From positions 49,771,540 through 49,835,539 of the forward strand of contig OX352762.1 in the NCBI GenBank assembly GCA_947095585.1: a DNA stretch of 64,000 nt. Direction: 5' to 3'. Below the pieces are notes generated by a model. The model was not told where the DNA came from. It searched no databases and saw only the letters and a list, made by a program, of their open reading frames with translations. This document shows positions 20,724 to 33,192 of the stretch, in pieces; the first letter of the stretch is position 1, and each line of letters begins with the position of its first letter. The stretch is from Nephrocerus scutellatus (Eukaryota > Arthropoda > Insecta > Diptera > Pipunculidae). Position numbers and translations under genes: made by a program.

Positions 20724-21240
20724 ATATATATATAAAGAATTTAAATATAATAAAATTAATTTATTTATACATATAATATAAATTTATAAATATATTATAA
20801 AATAAAATAATAATATCAGCCTTTTAAATTCGTTAATTTGGCAAAAGGTAAACTTAAATTATCACGTTATTTATAATTAATTTTAATATTTTCATTTTAA
20901 TACTGTATTTCTACTGTGTAATTCCTTAAATGTAAAAAATATAATATTGAGGTAATATGAGTATATAAAATTTGTTTTAATTTATTTTCCAACGAGATCT
21001 ACAGCTATATAATTCTTTACAAATCTTTTTCCGATCTCGTTTATACGATGCTCGCATATTTTTATTTTTTAAGGTTGACATAGTTGTCTGACCATCGATC
21101 GAAACAATCTTCTCCCTCATAATTTCTAATGCCTGATTTCGAGCATCCCGGTTGCTGTATATTTCTATAAAATACTAGATTTTGGATTTTGCAAATTCCA
21201 TTTTGAATTTAAGACAGCTTTTTGTTGTTGTATGACAAAT
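20724..21240. other. AT-rich spacer
   Basis: A TA dinucleotide run follows the Gypsy-3 target site, then AT-rich DNA. No gene was seen. Confidence 0.5.
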
Positions 21241-21314
21241 CTACACACGACCTGATTTTATGTCGGATCTGACCGAATCGACCCGACCACCTGACAAAAT
21301 CAGGTCTTGTGTAG
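21241..21314. repeat. Palindromic stem-loop
   Basis: The 19-bp arms at 21241-21259 and 21296-21314 pair with one mismatch around a 36-base loop. They could be the core of a foldback element. Confidence 0.75.
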
Positions 21315-21498
21315 CCGCTATAAGAGACTACAACGCATCTGCCAAATTAACTATTTTCTGTTCATGGAAACGCTACTAATTAACTGATCCATTCTAAACT
21401 CGACGAAATTATATTTCGAAATAAACTTTTTCGCGGAAAATTCGTAGAACTCCATTAAACTTGTGCGATTTTCGATATAACGAAACGAGGACCAAATC

Positions 21499-21634
21499 GA
21501 TAGATGTAACTATAACTTAAGGCAATGCTTTTAGTGACGGATTTTGATTACTACAAGCCTTGCTACAACGTTTCATTCCATTCTATTCCAATTCCATTGC
21601 TATAGCATAAGTTGAAGCTATAGTAACATCTATC
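21499..21634. repeat. Imperfect inverted repeat
   Basis: The arms at 21499-21514 and 21619-21634 (GATAGATGTWACTATA) pair with one mismatch. Weak pairing continues outward. Confidence 0.55.
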
Positions 21635-21746
21635 AATTCGAACCGTAATTCTAATTTCTGTTTCCATGCAATAAAATAAGCTAAAAGTAATTAACAATTC
21701 TTGGAAACGTTATAATGAACTTGCTCTTGTTTATCTGTACTTATTT

Positions 21747-22030
21747 GCTATATTGCTTTCAACAAAAAATAAAAATTACAACAACAGCACATTGGATAGA
21801 CCAGAAAGTGGTTAAGCGTTAACCAAAAAAAAATTTTTGGTTAAGAATATTTAACCAAATATTTATTTATAATTCTCACCACCAGAGTCTACTTTTAAAA
21901 ATTATATATGGATAAGTTGGCAAACACATGAAACAAAAAATTTACTAAATTTTGGTTAGTTTTAGCTGTTGCTTTAATCAGCCGTTAACCACAAAAAATA
22001 CCTAACTCATTTTGTTGAAAGCAATATAGC
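21747..22030. mobile_element. MITE-like element with perfect 21-bp terminal inverted repeats
   Basis: The two 21-bp ends, 21747-21767 and 22010-22030, are exact reverse complements. The 284-bp interior has no coding capacity and contains a smaller palindrome (AACCAAAAA/TTTTTGGTT). The ends can be read as TATTGCTTTC...GAAAGCAATA flanked by TA, as in Tc1/mariner-derived MITEs. The superfamily is not proven. Confidence 0.75.
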
Positions 22031-22076
22031 AATTGCTGTATTGCTTTGGTAAACTAAGCTGGTTTTACTTTTGCTG

Positions 22077-22379
22077 TATTGCTTTGGCTAATCCAGCTTG
22101 GCTTACAACACAATCGCATAAGCATAAAGCCGAAAATAAATCCAAAAAGTTTTTAGGATTTAAAACTAAAGCCATTTTATAGTTATAGCGCTCACCGTAA
22201 GGCGGTGATAAAGCCAAGCCGGCTTTGCCAAAGCAACGCAGCTTTTATGGTGAGCACCATAACTATAAAATGCCTTTAGTTTCTTAATCCTAAAAAATTT
22301 TTGGATTAACTTTCGTCTTTATGCTTATGCGATTGTTGTTGTAAGCCTTAAGCCAACCTGGCTTTGCCAAAGCAATACC
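22077..22379. repeat. Foldback element with about 120-bp arms
   Basis: The left arm 22077-22196 and right arm 22249-22379 are imperfect reverse complements over their whole length, around a 52-base centre that itself contains AAGCCGGCTT. It follows the MITE almost directly. No ORF. Confidence 0.8.
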
Positions 22380-25300
22380 GCATATATTTTTCCTTTTTCC
22401 TTTAGAATCGCTCTCAGAATGGAAAAACTTAATATTTAAAACTTACAAGTGGATTTCCCACACAACGAGCAAACATTTTTTTTGTCAAAACCTGAATCTA
22501 TAAAACTTGAAAATTGTATGGCTTAAGTATTAATTTTTTTCATTTGGGGGATTTACCCCTATTTATACTAACGCAATAACAACACATGCAACAAAAAATG
22601 TAAACAAAAGATTTTCGCCTTTCGTGTTCGATACCCCTTTTGAAAATATCTGCGCGACTGCGTGGGTTGTAATGGCTTTATGTGTGGTCTGTATCTGTAG
22701 TGTATCAAATATCAATGCAGTGATGTTTTATAAACGTATTACATGTTTTTAATATTCCTGCTTTGTAATTATTCAGTTAAACTAAAAATAAATTCTAAAT
22801 TACATATATACATACTTGTATGAATTAGTGCATGTTAGACAGCTTAGCAAATAACGACCGGACTGTTTTGGTATTGTAGGACAAATTCGTTTGATTTTCA
22901 TATGATCTCATATCCAAGTAAAATTGTCACCGCTTTCGTATTCTCGTAAACCTTGGTCGTCAGTTCCTAATGACCTTGAGTGATTTTTCCATAGCACAAT
23001 ATTTTAAATCATATATAGTTATAAGTTAATAAAGATATTGGTCGTCAAGCCTTGATTGATGTGTTGTGTTATATACTAAAGAAGTTCATCTCATTTGGGT
23101 TTCGGATTTTAGGCTTTCGGTATTTCTATTATATTGGTCGCCTAATACATTAAAAATTACGTATTTCATTCATTGTGTGAAGTGTTTTTCCAGAAGGATA
23201 CCTGATTTTGGCTGATAATATAGTAAGACCACTTCTGTTTTGGTTAACAGCCACTGTTTGTGGTAGTGATATCGTTGCGTTGCTAAATAGTGCTATTATG
23301 CATTTATAGTATCGGATAAACAATGTTAAAAGGCATCGTATGAAAACAACACACAATGTTTTAGGAAGCAAACCTTCAGGTAAGCACATTTGCAAGTGTC
23401 GTTTTTAAAACAGCACTTTTGTAATTATAAACTGTCGAATTAAACTAAAATATTAACAGATTTAATGTCCTCTTATCTAAAACAATGGCAAGTCTGCAGT
23501 CTATTGGTCAAGGGAGAGCGCGTGGAGGGCGCTGTCCCCTAAAGTATCTTTGTCGCTCCTACAGGCAATGGTGGGTCTGAATTGCAGTATACCGAACAGT
23601 GGGGCAGTGACCTGTTCGGTAGCCCTCCCCACGACCATTAAAAGTGCCCTACATGAACACGTAAATGCAAGCTTTAACCTGCCCTAAGGACGGTCCAAAG
23701 TTTTGAGTTTTTCTGCAAAAAAACGTTGTTCCATGGGTTTGAAATAAGAGGGTAGGTTGTTTGATATTAAAGTAAAGGTAATAGAGGTATCTTTCAATTA
23801 AAGTAGTTACCTGTATCTATTTGTCGCAAGCAGTAGGGCTCATCCTATTCCAAATCCAAACGAAAATTTGCGTAAAGTTGAGTGAGACAGTGAGCCGTTA
23901 ACTTCAAAATAATTATCTCAATTTTGTGGTTGCAACTATCATAAGGATTGAAATGTGAAAATCACAGTAGTAGTTAATGCGTATATTTTAAATAGTATAA
24001 TTTTAATATAAATAAATGGCTAAAGTGCGTTTTACCGAATATAAAATTACGGTTTTCGGACTCCCCCCATCTGAAAGCACTTATTGAACATGAACAGACT
24101 TCAAAAACAGTAATCTTTTCTCGCGGAATTTTCCCCCTCGGGGAGAGGAGGGGTTTTAATTTTTTGAGCACTTTTTAAAAAAATCATTTTTCTAAGTGGT
24201 TTGATGGATGTTAGGGGGTTAATTGGTATCATATAAAAGGCAATAAAAATACCTTCCTTCCTATAAAAATGTTGTCCAATCCAACCCCCCTCGATAGAGT
24301 TAGAGCCAAAAAATGATCAGGAGGCGTGTTAAAAAGTGGGCGGGCCCAAATATTGGTATCAAATGAAAGGTGATAATTACTTCTACAGGGCCGTACTTTT
24401 TTTATGGGCGTACGACAGCTAAAACGGATGTTTGATCAAGTTGTACCGGGTTCATGTGGTTTTTCATATATTTGAGTGAAATATCATATGATTGAGTTTT
24501 TCCCATACAAAAACATGTGTTATATAGCAAAGTGCATTGTAAGTTTTACTTTGTTACGTCTTTCGGACACCGCAATCTTGTTTGGAAGAGACGCCCCCTT
24601 TAGTTGAGAGGGGTTTCCAAATTTTTGAGTTATTTTGTGATAGGTGGTGGGGGGGGGGGGGTAAAAATTCAAAATCCCTTAAAATTCGGTAAAACACATA
24701 TTTGCCAAATACATTTTCAAAATAGCTGTTGAGAAGAGAAAAGAACATAACCATTCTATTATCAACCGATTTAATTAATCTTGATGAGTATGTCCTAAAA
24801 AAAAACGATAATGAAAACAAATGTGTATTATACCATAAACAAGCAGAAAATCATACTGGTCCTTCAATTAAGTTAGTTGACCTCGAATTTTGAGTGCAAT
24901 AGCCGATAATAGCATGGACCGATGGAACCAGAAATACGCACAAAGTTACTAAAAGCCAATAACTGTAGTCTCTAATGATGAGATCTATACCGCATTGTCG
25001 ACATCGTAAATTAAGCTTCGTTGTCATGGACAATTAAATCGCATGTGTGAAGAAAGTCCTTTGCTGGTTGTAGAGCCAGATATGATGATGATTATAGATT
25101 ATACAGTATTTTTCTAACAAAAAGTTGATCAAATACATAATTCCAATTCGTTTCAGATCTTACACACACCACTTTACAATGTGTTGTACTGTAATGCTGT
25201 AAACCAATCCCAAACGCGTCTGTGTTTGCGGGATGTGAATACAGTGTACAAAAAATAAGCTGTCTCAAAGAGCGAGAAACGTAAGATGTGGTAGTGGGAA

Positions 25301-26168
25301 ACCGAAAAATTTATATGGATTTTGCTCTTTAGTTGACTACTAATCCAAAAACGTTTGGGATTTTTCGAAGCATGGATCTGTTTATGATCGGAACAGTTGG
25401 GCTTTCTATAGAGAAGGTTTTGATGTGAATACATTGTACAATATGTATTTTGCTCTTTAGTTGATTATCAATACATAAACATTAGGGATTTTTAATTTTT
25501 TCATTAGGGATTTTGGATACTCTTTTGAAACGCCGAGCTGTTCGGACGTGTGTGCTGCTTACATTTTATATTAACCAATAGTAATAATTATCAATAGTAT
25601 AAAGTGCTACAGTGTGCAATAGTTATCGTATGATATTTCCTAAACTTAATGGACACTAAATCGACAGTTATATAGTATTATAATTTTATGCTGATCAAAA
25701 CATGCTGTAGTGGTATTTAATAATATTTATTGACATATCGTGTAATTTAATCATATCATTCTTGTGCTACTACAGTGCTTTCTGCGCACTACACTCTTTT
25801 GCACTCTAATTACCCGTTATTTATTGCCGGATTATCTAGTGCACTTTTATCGTGTTTAAGGTTTTTGCTGCTATTATCTGTTGTATTTTAAATAACTAAA
25901 TAAAATATTTAAATAACACATAACAATGCGCATATTCATCGCTCCTAATTTATTCCGATTAAAATACCGCTATCCGCGTGTTCCAGTATTTCAAAGTGGT
26001 CAAAGTTTATCGATGTTTTAGTACAGTGTCGGTACACCTAAACGTATTGCCCAAGCACAGACATCCGCGCGTTCCAGTACTCGTGCTGTCTACATTTTAT
26101 TACCACTTTAGTCATTGTAGTGGGTCCATATAAGTTATTGCGGAAGTGTTCGTCGGCTGCTGGTTCGA
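22380..26168. other. AT-rich region without recognisable genes
   Basis: This spacer contains a GC-rich island with a 10-bp hairpin at 23590-23621, a G tract at about 24646-24661, and a copy of a dispersed repeat at 24195-24440 that recurs at 36545-36775. A second dispersed motif (GGAACAGTTGGGCTTTCT type) lies near 25390 and recurs near 33135 and 40410. The last 500 bp may be the 5' UTR of the CR1-like LINE. The short open frames here show no protein-family features. Confidence 0.45.
23590..23621. other. Perfect 10-bp hairpin in a GC-rich island
   Basis: TACCGAACAG (23590-23599) and CTGTTCGGTA (23612-23621) pair perfectly around a 12-base loop. Surrounding DNA (23490-23720) is much richer in GC than its neighbourhood. 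It could be an RNA hairpin or a transposon end. Confidence 0.6.
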
Positions 26169-27062
26169 ATGATGTCAAAGTCACGCGGTAAAAAATCTAT
26201 GTGTCCGGTATGCAAACTTGCTGTTATTGATTCTGGAGTTTGCTGCGACTTATGTGATAATTGGTACCATGTGCCATTCGCGATCATCGATTCGATCGGA
26301 TTTTTACAAATTTCTGTCGGGCTCGGATGAAGTATGCTGGCTGTGCTCCACGTGCAAACCGCAAAAGTGTACTCTGATTGATGCTTTCAAATCACACTTT
26401 ATTGAATACATGAAGACGGCATTCTGTGATCTCCAAGCTGGATTTACCAGTGAAATCAAAGCTGCTCTTGATCTCTCGAATCTGCAGTCTCTGATCTGGA
26501 TAAACGTATAGAGTCCAACAGTATTTCCTTATCAGCGTACGATTCGCGTATTTCTGCACTGGAAGGGCGTTTGTCAGAACATTCGCTGGAAGTATTATCG
26601 GAGAAGGAAGATAAGCTGGATAAAGGAGTAACATAGATGGATCGTAGTCTGGAGTTCCAAACTATCGAAAGGCTTGACAGGATAAGTCGTAAAAGTTAGG
26701 TTGTCATTAGCGGCGTGCCAGTGGATTGTAAGGACCTGAAAGATTTTGTCTTGAGAATGCTTGAGGCGGTGGGTGTTGAAGCGTCGCCTGCCAACGTAGA
26801 ATGGTGCCATCGTCTCGCCAGGTCACCGGGATCTGTTATTGTCGTCCTCAGCGATGTCTGGCTTCGTGACGATCTCTTGAAAATATACTACAGAAACACA
26901 GATTACGTCGAGTGGCAACAAATTTACGGTTCTATCTCAGGAGGATGTTCGCCAATGCTAGCTGCCTGGTCAACAAGTTCTTCGGCAACCGGTCGGAGAT
27001 GGATAGCAACTATTATATTCCCACCTACCTCATTCCATTATCCTCGCCTTTGTCCTATTTGA
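26169..27062 (+). pseudogene. CR1-like ORF1 with PHD finger and nucleic-acid-binding domain
   Basis: From ATG 26169 the reading is a basic start, then CPVCKLAVIDSGVCCDLCDN and WYHV. A frameshift near 26265 moves the finger to the next frame, where VCWLCSTC completes a C4HC3 PHD pattern. A short coiled coil (ISALEGRLSEHSLEVLSEKE) follows, then a domain beginning VVISGVPVDCKDL with VEWCHRLARSPGSVIV, like the RNA-binding domain of LINE ORF1 proteins. Stops separate the parts. Confidence 0.75.
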
Positions 27063-27284
27063 TCTTTGGAGATACCTAACCTCTTATTATTACTATGATA
27101 TTTTTATTTTTATTTCATTATTTTCTAGTTATGATTATTTTCTCCCTTTTTATTGTTATAAATACATTGACTTAATAATTTACTTGCTTTTTTCCCATTT
27201 ATTACTTGAATTTAGCGTAGTGGCTTATGCTGAACTTGTGATTACATTTCATCTTTTCTTTGGATTCTAACAAACTGCATCCGG

Positions 27285-28158
27285 TTGCGAGCGCCTGGCA
27301 CTGCAGTGTCAATCCCTGGGTATCGATTGCTTCGTAATGATAGGGTATCGGGTCGTTCTCAAACTGGTTCTTCGGTTAATAGTAGAGGTGGGGATGTGGC
27401 TTTGTACGTATCGTGTAAATTTAAGGCTAGAATGGTTCTCTCTTCTGATTGCTCTACGACCCTAGAATATATCTTTGTTGAGGTGTTCCTGCAAATTTCC
27501 AAGATACTGGTTGTGGTTGTCTATCGTGTCAGTGGATCCTTGACTGCCTGGTCGATAACCTTGACCGTTTTGCGTCTCGTTATACTAACATTATCTTTAT
27601 GGGGGACTTCAATCTCAACTTACTCGATCCAACAATCTTGCAGTCAACTTCTGCATTGTTCTCTCGGGTTGGCTGTTCAATCTTTGACAGTGCCATTCCT
27701 TCGCAACTGGATACCTTTAGGAACAGCTATTCTAGGATTGACTTTTTTATTGTAAGTGACCTATCCCTTATTGCTCCCTCCTGGCCAGTGTGGATGTTCT
27801 GGGCGATTCGGATGTTGACCTGCGTGTGTTTTCCCCTGATGTCGTAAACAATCATTTCGAGTCCTACCAACAAACAGAGTGCCGCTTGGCCCTGAATACC
27901 CCTCCTGTTTCCCAGCCTTGCCATTCTCTTGCCTTCAATTTTCGTTGTATCAGTCTTGACGAACTCTGGTTAGCAATCTCGTCCATTAAGTCAAACGCCA
28001 TTGGTCTGGACAATATTCCTATTAAATTTATTAAACTAGTATTTCCTTACATCTCTCGGCATCTATTCCATGTTTTTAATTTTATTCTGACCTCTTCGAT
28101 CTTCCCATCTATGTGGAAAACGGGACACTCCTATTCCGAAAAGAGCCAAACCAGTTGA
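27285..28158 (+). pseudogene. CR1-like ORF2: endonuclease and RT start
   Basis: The endonuclease is partial, with GYRLLRNDRV, GGDVALYV, FMGDFNLNLLDP and SRIDFFIV. It lacks its N-terminal Asn/Glu boxes and has three frames. The linker and RT start read LWLAISSIKSNAIGLDNIP, FPSMWKTG and (after a shift) PANLIPISILPALSKVFER. Confidence 0.82.
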
Positions 28159-28169
28159 GCCCGCTAACC

Positions 28170-29212
28170 TGATACCAATTAGCATTCTCCCTGCACTGTC
28201 AAAAGTTTTCGAACGTGTTGTTAAGGACCACTTCATGGCTCACCTCGAAGCTAGTTCGTATCTCAGCCCTCTTCAGAGTGGATTCAGAAAATGCCATAGT
28301 ACCACATCCACCGTTTTAAATATTACTGAACTTGTTCGTAAAAATATGGATATGTCAAGAGTATCCATCTTGGTACTATTGGATTTTAGCAAAGCTTTTG
28401 ACAGTGTGGATCACGGTCTTCTCCTGGCAAAGCTGACCACTAACTACAACTTGTCCGGTTCAGCGGTCAATCTAATTAAGTCATATCTGTCTGATAGGGT
28501 ACAATGTGTATCCATCGAGGAGCGGTTCTCTTCATTCCTACCCTTGCGTGGGGTGTCCCTCAGGGTACTATCTTGGGTCCACTTTTGTTCACTATGTTCA
28601 TCAATGATCTTCCGCTGGTGCCGAAGTTCGCAGTGGTCCATCTCTTTGCGAATGATGTCCAATTGTTGCACTAGGCACCGCTCTCTGGCCACAAATTGTG
28701 TGTATTCCAAATTAATCTCGTGGCTCTTGCTTCGTGGGCTAATACCAATATGCTCGACATCAATTCCAGCAAAAGTCAAGTTATAGCTTTGTATCGCTAC
28801 TCGGTCTACCACATGCTGGATCATGTTGCTCTTAATGGGATTTCCATTCTATATTCGCAGTGCCTAACGAGTTTGGGATTTGTCCTTGACGAAACACTAT
28901 CGTGGGATCAGCATATTACCTCGATTATAATGAAGGTTTGGGCGGTTTTGCGTAAGCTGTATTTGGTTAGCGAACTACTCCCCCGTCACCTTCGTATGAA
29001 ATTGATTAGCGCCTTAGTCTTACCATTTTGTACCTACGGAGCCGAGTTATATTCGATGTCTAACTTAAATTGACTTTAGTTGACTTTCAATGTCTGCGTT
29101 CGGTTCATTTACTCCATAAGGAAATATGACCATATCTCGGGGCCTGCTCTTGACTACCTTGGAATCTAGTTCAGTAATTACCTTAAGCATAGAACTTTCT
29201 TTATGTCCTGTA
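28170..29212 (+). pseudogene. CR1-like ORF2: reverse transcriptase
   Basis: RT boxes: LSPLQSGFRKCHSTT, LVLLDFSKAFDSVDH (first Asp), PQGTILGPLLFTMFINDLP and LFANDVQLL at 28642-28665. In the last, the first Asp of the catalytic FADD is Asn (codon 28651-28653), so the copy could not polymerise. The RT is followed by LGFVLDETLSWDQHI and CTYGAELYS. The reading ends at KHRTFF, where the reverse RTE element begins. Confidence 0.88.
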
Positions 29213-32137
29213 TCCCCTTATGGGTCCTAGGGCCTCTACTACGCCTACGCGCCATCGCGTGCGGTTCCTGGCAATGAGCTTCAGCTCTCTCCAACTCTTC
29301 CCCAATTGCCGTGCCTCCTCCTCAACTGTTCTGCGCCATGTATTTCTCGGACGACCCGTTCTTCTACCATCCTGAGATAACGGGTTCCATTGCATTGCGT
29401 AGTTTGCTATGGAACTGTCGCCTTTTCGGAGTGTATGACCAATCCACTGCCACTTCCGTCGTTGGATGGTTGTGCCTATTGGTTCCTGACCCGTTCTCTG
29501 GTAAAGATATTCGTTAGAGATACGGTTAGGCCAGAAAACCCTTATGATGTTCCGTAGGCACCTATTTACAAATGTTTGTAATCTTTTTGTGATAGTAGCG
29601 GTCACCTTCCAAGTGCTGCACCCATACAACAGCACAGATTCAACATTTGCGCGGAACAGTCGCAGCTTGGTGTTTAAGCTGATCGCATTGCTTCGCCATA
29701 TCATGGACATCATTCCAAACACCGATTTTGCTTTGCCGATTCGGTTGGCAATGTCCTGTTCGGTTCCACCTTCGGTCGAGACAATACTCCCAAGACATTG
29801 GAAACTCTCTACTCTCTCTACCGGCTGTCCAGCAATGTTAACATGAGTAACTGAGTTAGTGCCGAGGTTGATGATTTTGGTTTTGGCAGTATTAATCTTC
29901 AAACCCGCAACATTTGCCTCCCTCTCCACATTTGTTGTCATTTGGTGCAGCTCCATAATTCTATGTGAGAGTAAACAAACGTCGTCAGATGTTTGAGTTG
30001 AGATGTAAGAGTCCAACGAATTCCTCCGTTTCCAGTAGATAAAGCTGCGCGAAGTACATCGCTAATTACCAACAAAAAAAGTATCGGCGATAGAATGCAA
30101 CCTTGTCGTACCCCACTTAGGATCTCGAATTCCTCTGACAGCTTTCCTCTATGCAGCACATGACATTTAGAGCCATCATAGGTTGCTTTAATAATAGCTA
30201 TTAATTTATCGGGTATACCTCTCCTGCGCAAGGCGAGCCAGATAAACTGTCTGTTGACACTGTCAAACGCCTTCTCAAAATCGATGAACAGCAGGTGCAG
30301 TGGTGACCGGAATTCAACGCACTGTTCAATAATGATCCGCAGGGTGTTTATGTGGTCTACACAGGAGGATCCAGTGCGGAAACCTGCTTGTTCGGCATCG
30401 AGTGTATCTTCCAGATGTTCCTTAATACGTTCAAGTACTACTTTGGCTATTACTTTTGCAACTGCAGGGAGAACGCAAATGCCTTTCCAGTTTTCGCACT
30501 CCATAAGACTACCTTTTTTAGGGAGCTTGACAATCATTCCCTTCTTCCACTCTTCGGGGAAACTTTCTACCTCCCAAGCTCTCTCTACAAGAGGATATAA
30601 AAGCTCTGCTGATGTCGTTGGAGCTGCACGCAGAAGCTCTGCGGGTATACCATCTAGTCCTACCGACTTGTTGTTCTTTAGTGCGTTAATCGCGGTAGCG
30701 ATCTCGTCTTTACTGGGAGTTGAGGTGCGAATTCGGGAAATTGTTACTTCCGGAATTTCCGCTTGATTTAGGTGCATATCGTTAGCAAATACACGGTTAA
30801 GGACCGTAGAGAAATGCTCCTTCCATCGCTTGAGCTGATCCTCATCTGAAACGAGTACGGTACCATCTAGGCCTTTCACCGGATGTTGGCTAGAGCGGTG
30901 ACCACCTGTCAGCTCTTTGGTGATTCTGTAAACGGTTCTGCTATCGCACCGGCTCGCTGCTTCCTCTGCTTCTGAGGCCAGGTTGTTAATATAGTTACAC
31001 TTGTCACGTCTTACACTACGCTGCACTTCTCTCATTTTTCTTCGATACATGGACTCTAGCTCGCTCCTCGCTACTGCTGGGATATCTACAATACGAGCTT
31101 TAAGTAGTTTACGTTCTTCAATCCGCCTCCAGGTATCTTCGGTAAGCCACGTGCTGTGCCTTGCCTGGCTTCTACCAACAATACTTTCCGCTCCAGATGT
31201 GAAAACATTTTTCACAGCCTTCCAATGTTCCTGGATGGTTGTCGGCAGTGAGCTGCTGATTGCTTCCACTCCTTGCGATAAATGATCCCTTAATTGTTGG
31301 CGTACTGAGGGGATCTTTAGCCGGTCGATGTTATACCTAGGCATTCGGATGATATTGCGGATTCTATGAACTGATGCAGTACGTAACTGGACAGTAGCTA
31401 CCATAAGGTGATGATCACGTACCATACCCATGTCGGCTCCTCGTCTGTTTCGGACGTCTAACAGACAGCTCCTAAAACGTCTGCTGATCGCCACATGGTC
31501 GATTTGGTTGGATGTTGATTGCCTGTCAGTTGACACCCAGCTGACTTTGTGGCAAGTCTTATGCTCAAACATGGTGCCTCCTATAACAAGGTTGTTGGTG
31601 TTGCAGAAATCAACAAATCTTTCACCATTGTCATTTCGTTCGCCGAGGCCGTGCTTCCCAATCACATGCTTGAGTCCTTCATTGTCGTTGCCAACCTTGG
31701 CATTCAAATCCCCCATCACGATGACGATATCTCCGTTCGGCGTTGCGTTGAATACTGCGTTTAGTTGATCGTAGAAGTTGTCCTTTTCATCCTCAGTCGA
31801 GGGATTCGTTGGGGCGTACTCTAGTCCGAAATCTGGCCGATATGATCCTATCACTATGCGGGTGCCAGGAAATTAGGCCTCTACGTGCTGTTGTACGAGT
31901 ACTGCCGGAGGGTTTGCCAGAGTAGAGTAGCACAGTGTTACACGTTGGGGATTGGTACTCTCCCGCGTCGAACCATCTTACTTCACTCACTCCCAGTATG
32001 TCCAAATTATATCGAAGAAACTCACGTTCCAGTTGAAGAAATCTGGCATTATGAGGTCCTTCACTTCCAGAGTCAAGGAGCGTCCTCACATTCCAGAAAC
32101 CAATCTTAGTCCGGGTACAATAGCCAAAAGTCGTCAT
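29201..32137 (-). pseudogene. RTE ORF: endonuclease and reverse transcriptase
   Basis: The endonuclease starts IGFWNVRTL, then LGVSEVRW, VMGDLNAKVG, NQIDHVAISRR and VRDHHLMVA, all standard boxes. The RT reads ENWKGICVLPAVAKVIAKVV, EQAGFRTGSSCVDHI, LLFIDFEKAFDSVNR and GVRQGCILSP. A frameshift near 31825 separates the endonuclease start. A second falls exactly at the catalytic YADD box (near 29985): one frame ends at LKHL and the other resumes at DDVCLLSH, so the Tyr-Ala part was deleted. The C-terminal domain (YGCSTW, RKWQWIGHTLRK, GRPRNTWRR) is intact to the last stop, which is supplied by host DNA. Confidence 0.92.
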
Positions 32138-32340
32138 TATTCGATCATTACTTATCCGAGGCGTTGTGTCAGTTTCAGTAGCGGGTATTTTTCGGTACCG
32201 CAGGGTGCTAGCCCACGTTACCTAGACTAGAAACGCTAGACCGTTCGCACTTGCAGTTTTAGCCTACATGTATAAGGATTTATACACATAGTTGCCCGGG
32301 GACCACCACGAGGAGGTAGAGCAAGCACTACATCACGAAC
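29205..32340 (-). mobile_element. RTE-type LINE, nearly full length, reverse
   Basis: The element has one ORF in three open segments (32137-31793, 31854-29938, 30016-29201) plus about 200 bp of 5' UTR. It interrupts the CR1-like LINE. It is the best-preserved coding region of the window. No clear target duplication could be found. Confidence 0.9.
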
Positions 32341-32344
32341 TTGA

Positions 32345-33105
32345 TTGTTACGCTACTGGCCCAAACCAAGTTTTGAGCAGTCAGTAGTTTCCCGATCAAT
32401 CGCAATGCAGATCCCCAATAGAACTTTGGTGTTTCTTTTCAAGGTTCTGTTCCTGCGTCCTCCGTCCTACCTCCTCCCCTTTTTTAGGTGTGTTCGATCG
32501 CTGCGCTCTAGGCAGCTCATTATTCCGCCCCATCGCTTTTCCACTATGGACCTGTCTTTCACGGTAAGGGCTATTCGGTTGTGGAACTCCCTTCTGATTA
32601 GTATTAGGGAGTCTAGGTCTCTAATCACCTTTGTTAGGTCGAACCGGGTCTACCTTAACCAAATTAATTAATTTAATTAATCAAATTTTAAATAACCTAT
32701 AATTTAAATGTCCTCTGCATTATGGACGCGCGTAAATCTTTTTATGGCCTTCTCGTGGAGAATTGTTGTTAGGTAGCACGGATGCGGCTATGCTATGTAA
32801 GCTGGTTTTCAGCTCCTATTTGCCATCCATGGTCTAGTCTAGCTGCTATGCTAATTGTGTTAGATCTTATACTTGTTCATTATTATAGTCAATGTATTTT
32901 TTATATTTTTTATTTTTTCTTATTTTTTCTTTCTTTCTTTCTTTTGTTATAAAGTCATATTTGATCATATTTAATTTATCATTATTTTTTTGTAATTATT
33001 ATTATTTTTTTTTATATTATTTTCTCACTGCACCATCTTGTTCATTGAAAATAAGACATCTTGTCTTAATGTATTATGTGTATCATATAAATAAATAAAA
33101 CGATT
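32345..33105 (+). mobile_element. CR1-like LINE, 3' section
   Basis: This is the C-terminal end of the ORF2 interrupted at 29212. NRTLVFLFKVLFLRPPSYLL, LIIPPHR and FTVRAIRLWNSLL are followed by a stop near 32670. An AT-rich 3' UTR follows, with a CTTT microsatellite near 32925-32945 and an AAATAAATAAAA tail near 33085-33100. Confidence 0.8.
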
Positions 33106-33192
33106 TTTCTAAGCATGCATCTGTGTATCACCGGAACAGTTGGTCTTTCTGTAGAGAAGTGCAGCTGAAATGTAGACGCTTTATTTATTTTT

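Larger units (their letters stand above)
26169..29212 (+). mobile_element. CR1-like LINE, 5' section
   Basis: The section holds a PHD-finger ORF1, an APE endonuclease and a reverse transcriptase. It is interrupted after the RT by the reverse RTE element and resumes at about 32375. The PHD finger in ORF1 and the RT sequence suggest the CR1 group, with Jockey as the alternative. Confidence 0.8.

Noticed and set aside
24646..24661. G tract as a possible G-quadruplex
   Set aside because: A single homopolymer run without neighbouring G runs; prone to sequencing error and of no clear meaning.
30254..31768. Forward-strand open frames of 82-170 codons
   Set aside because: They are antisense shadows of the well-supported RTE ORF.
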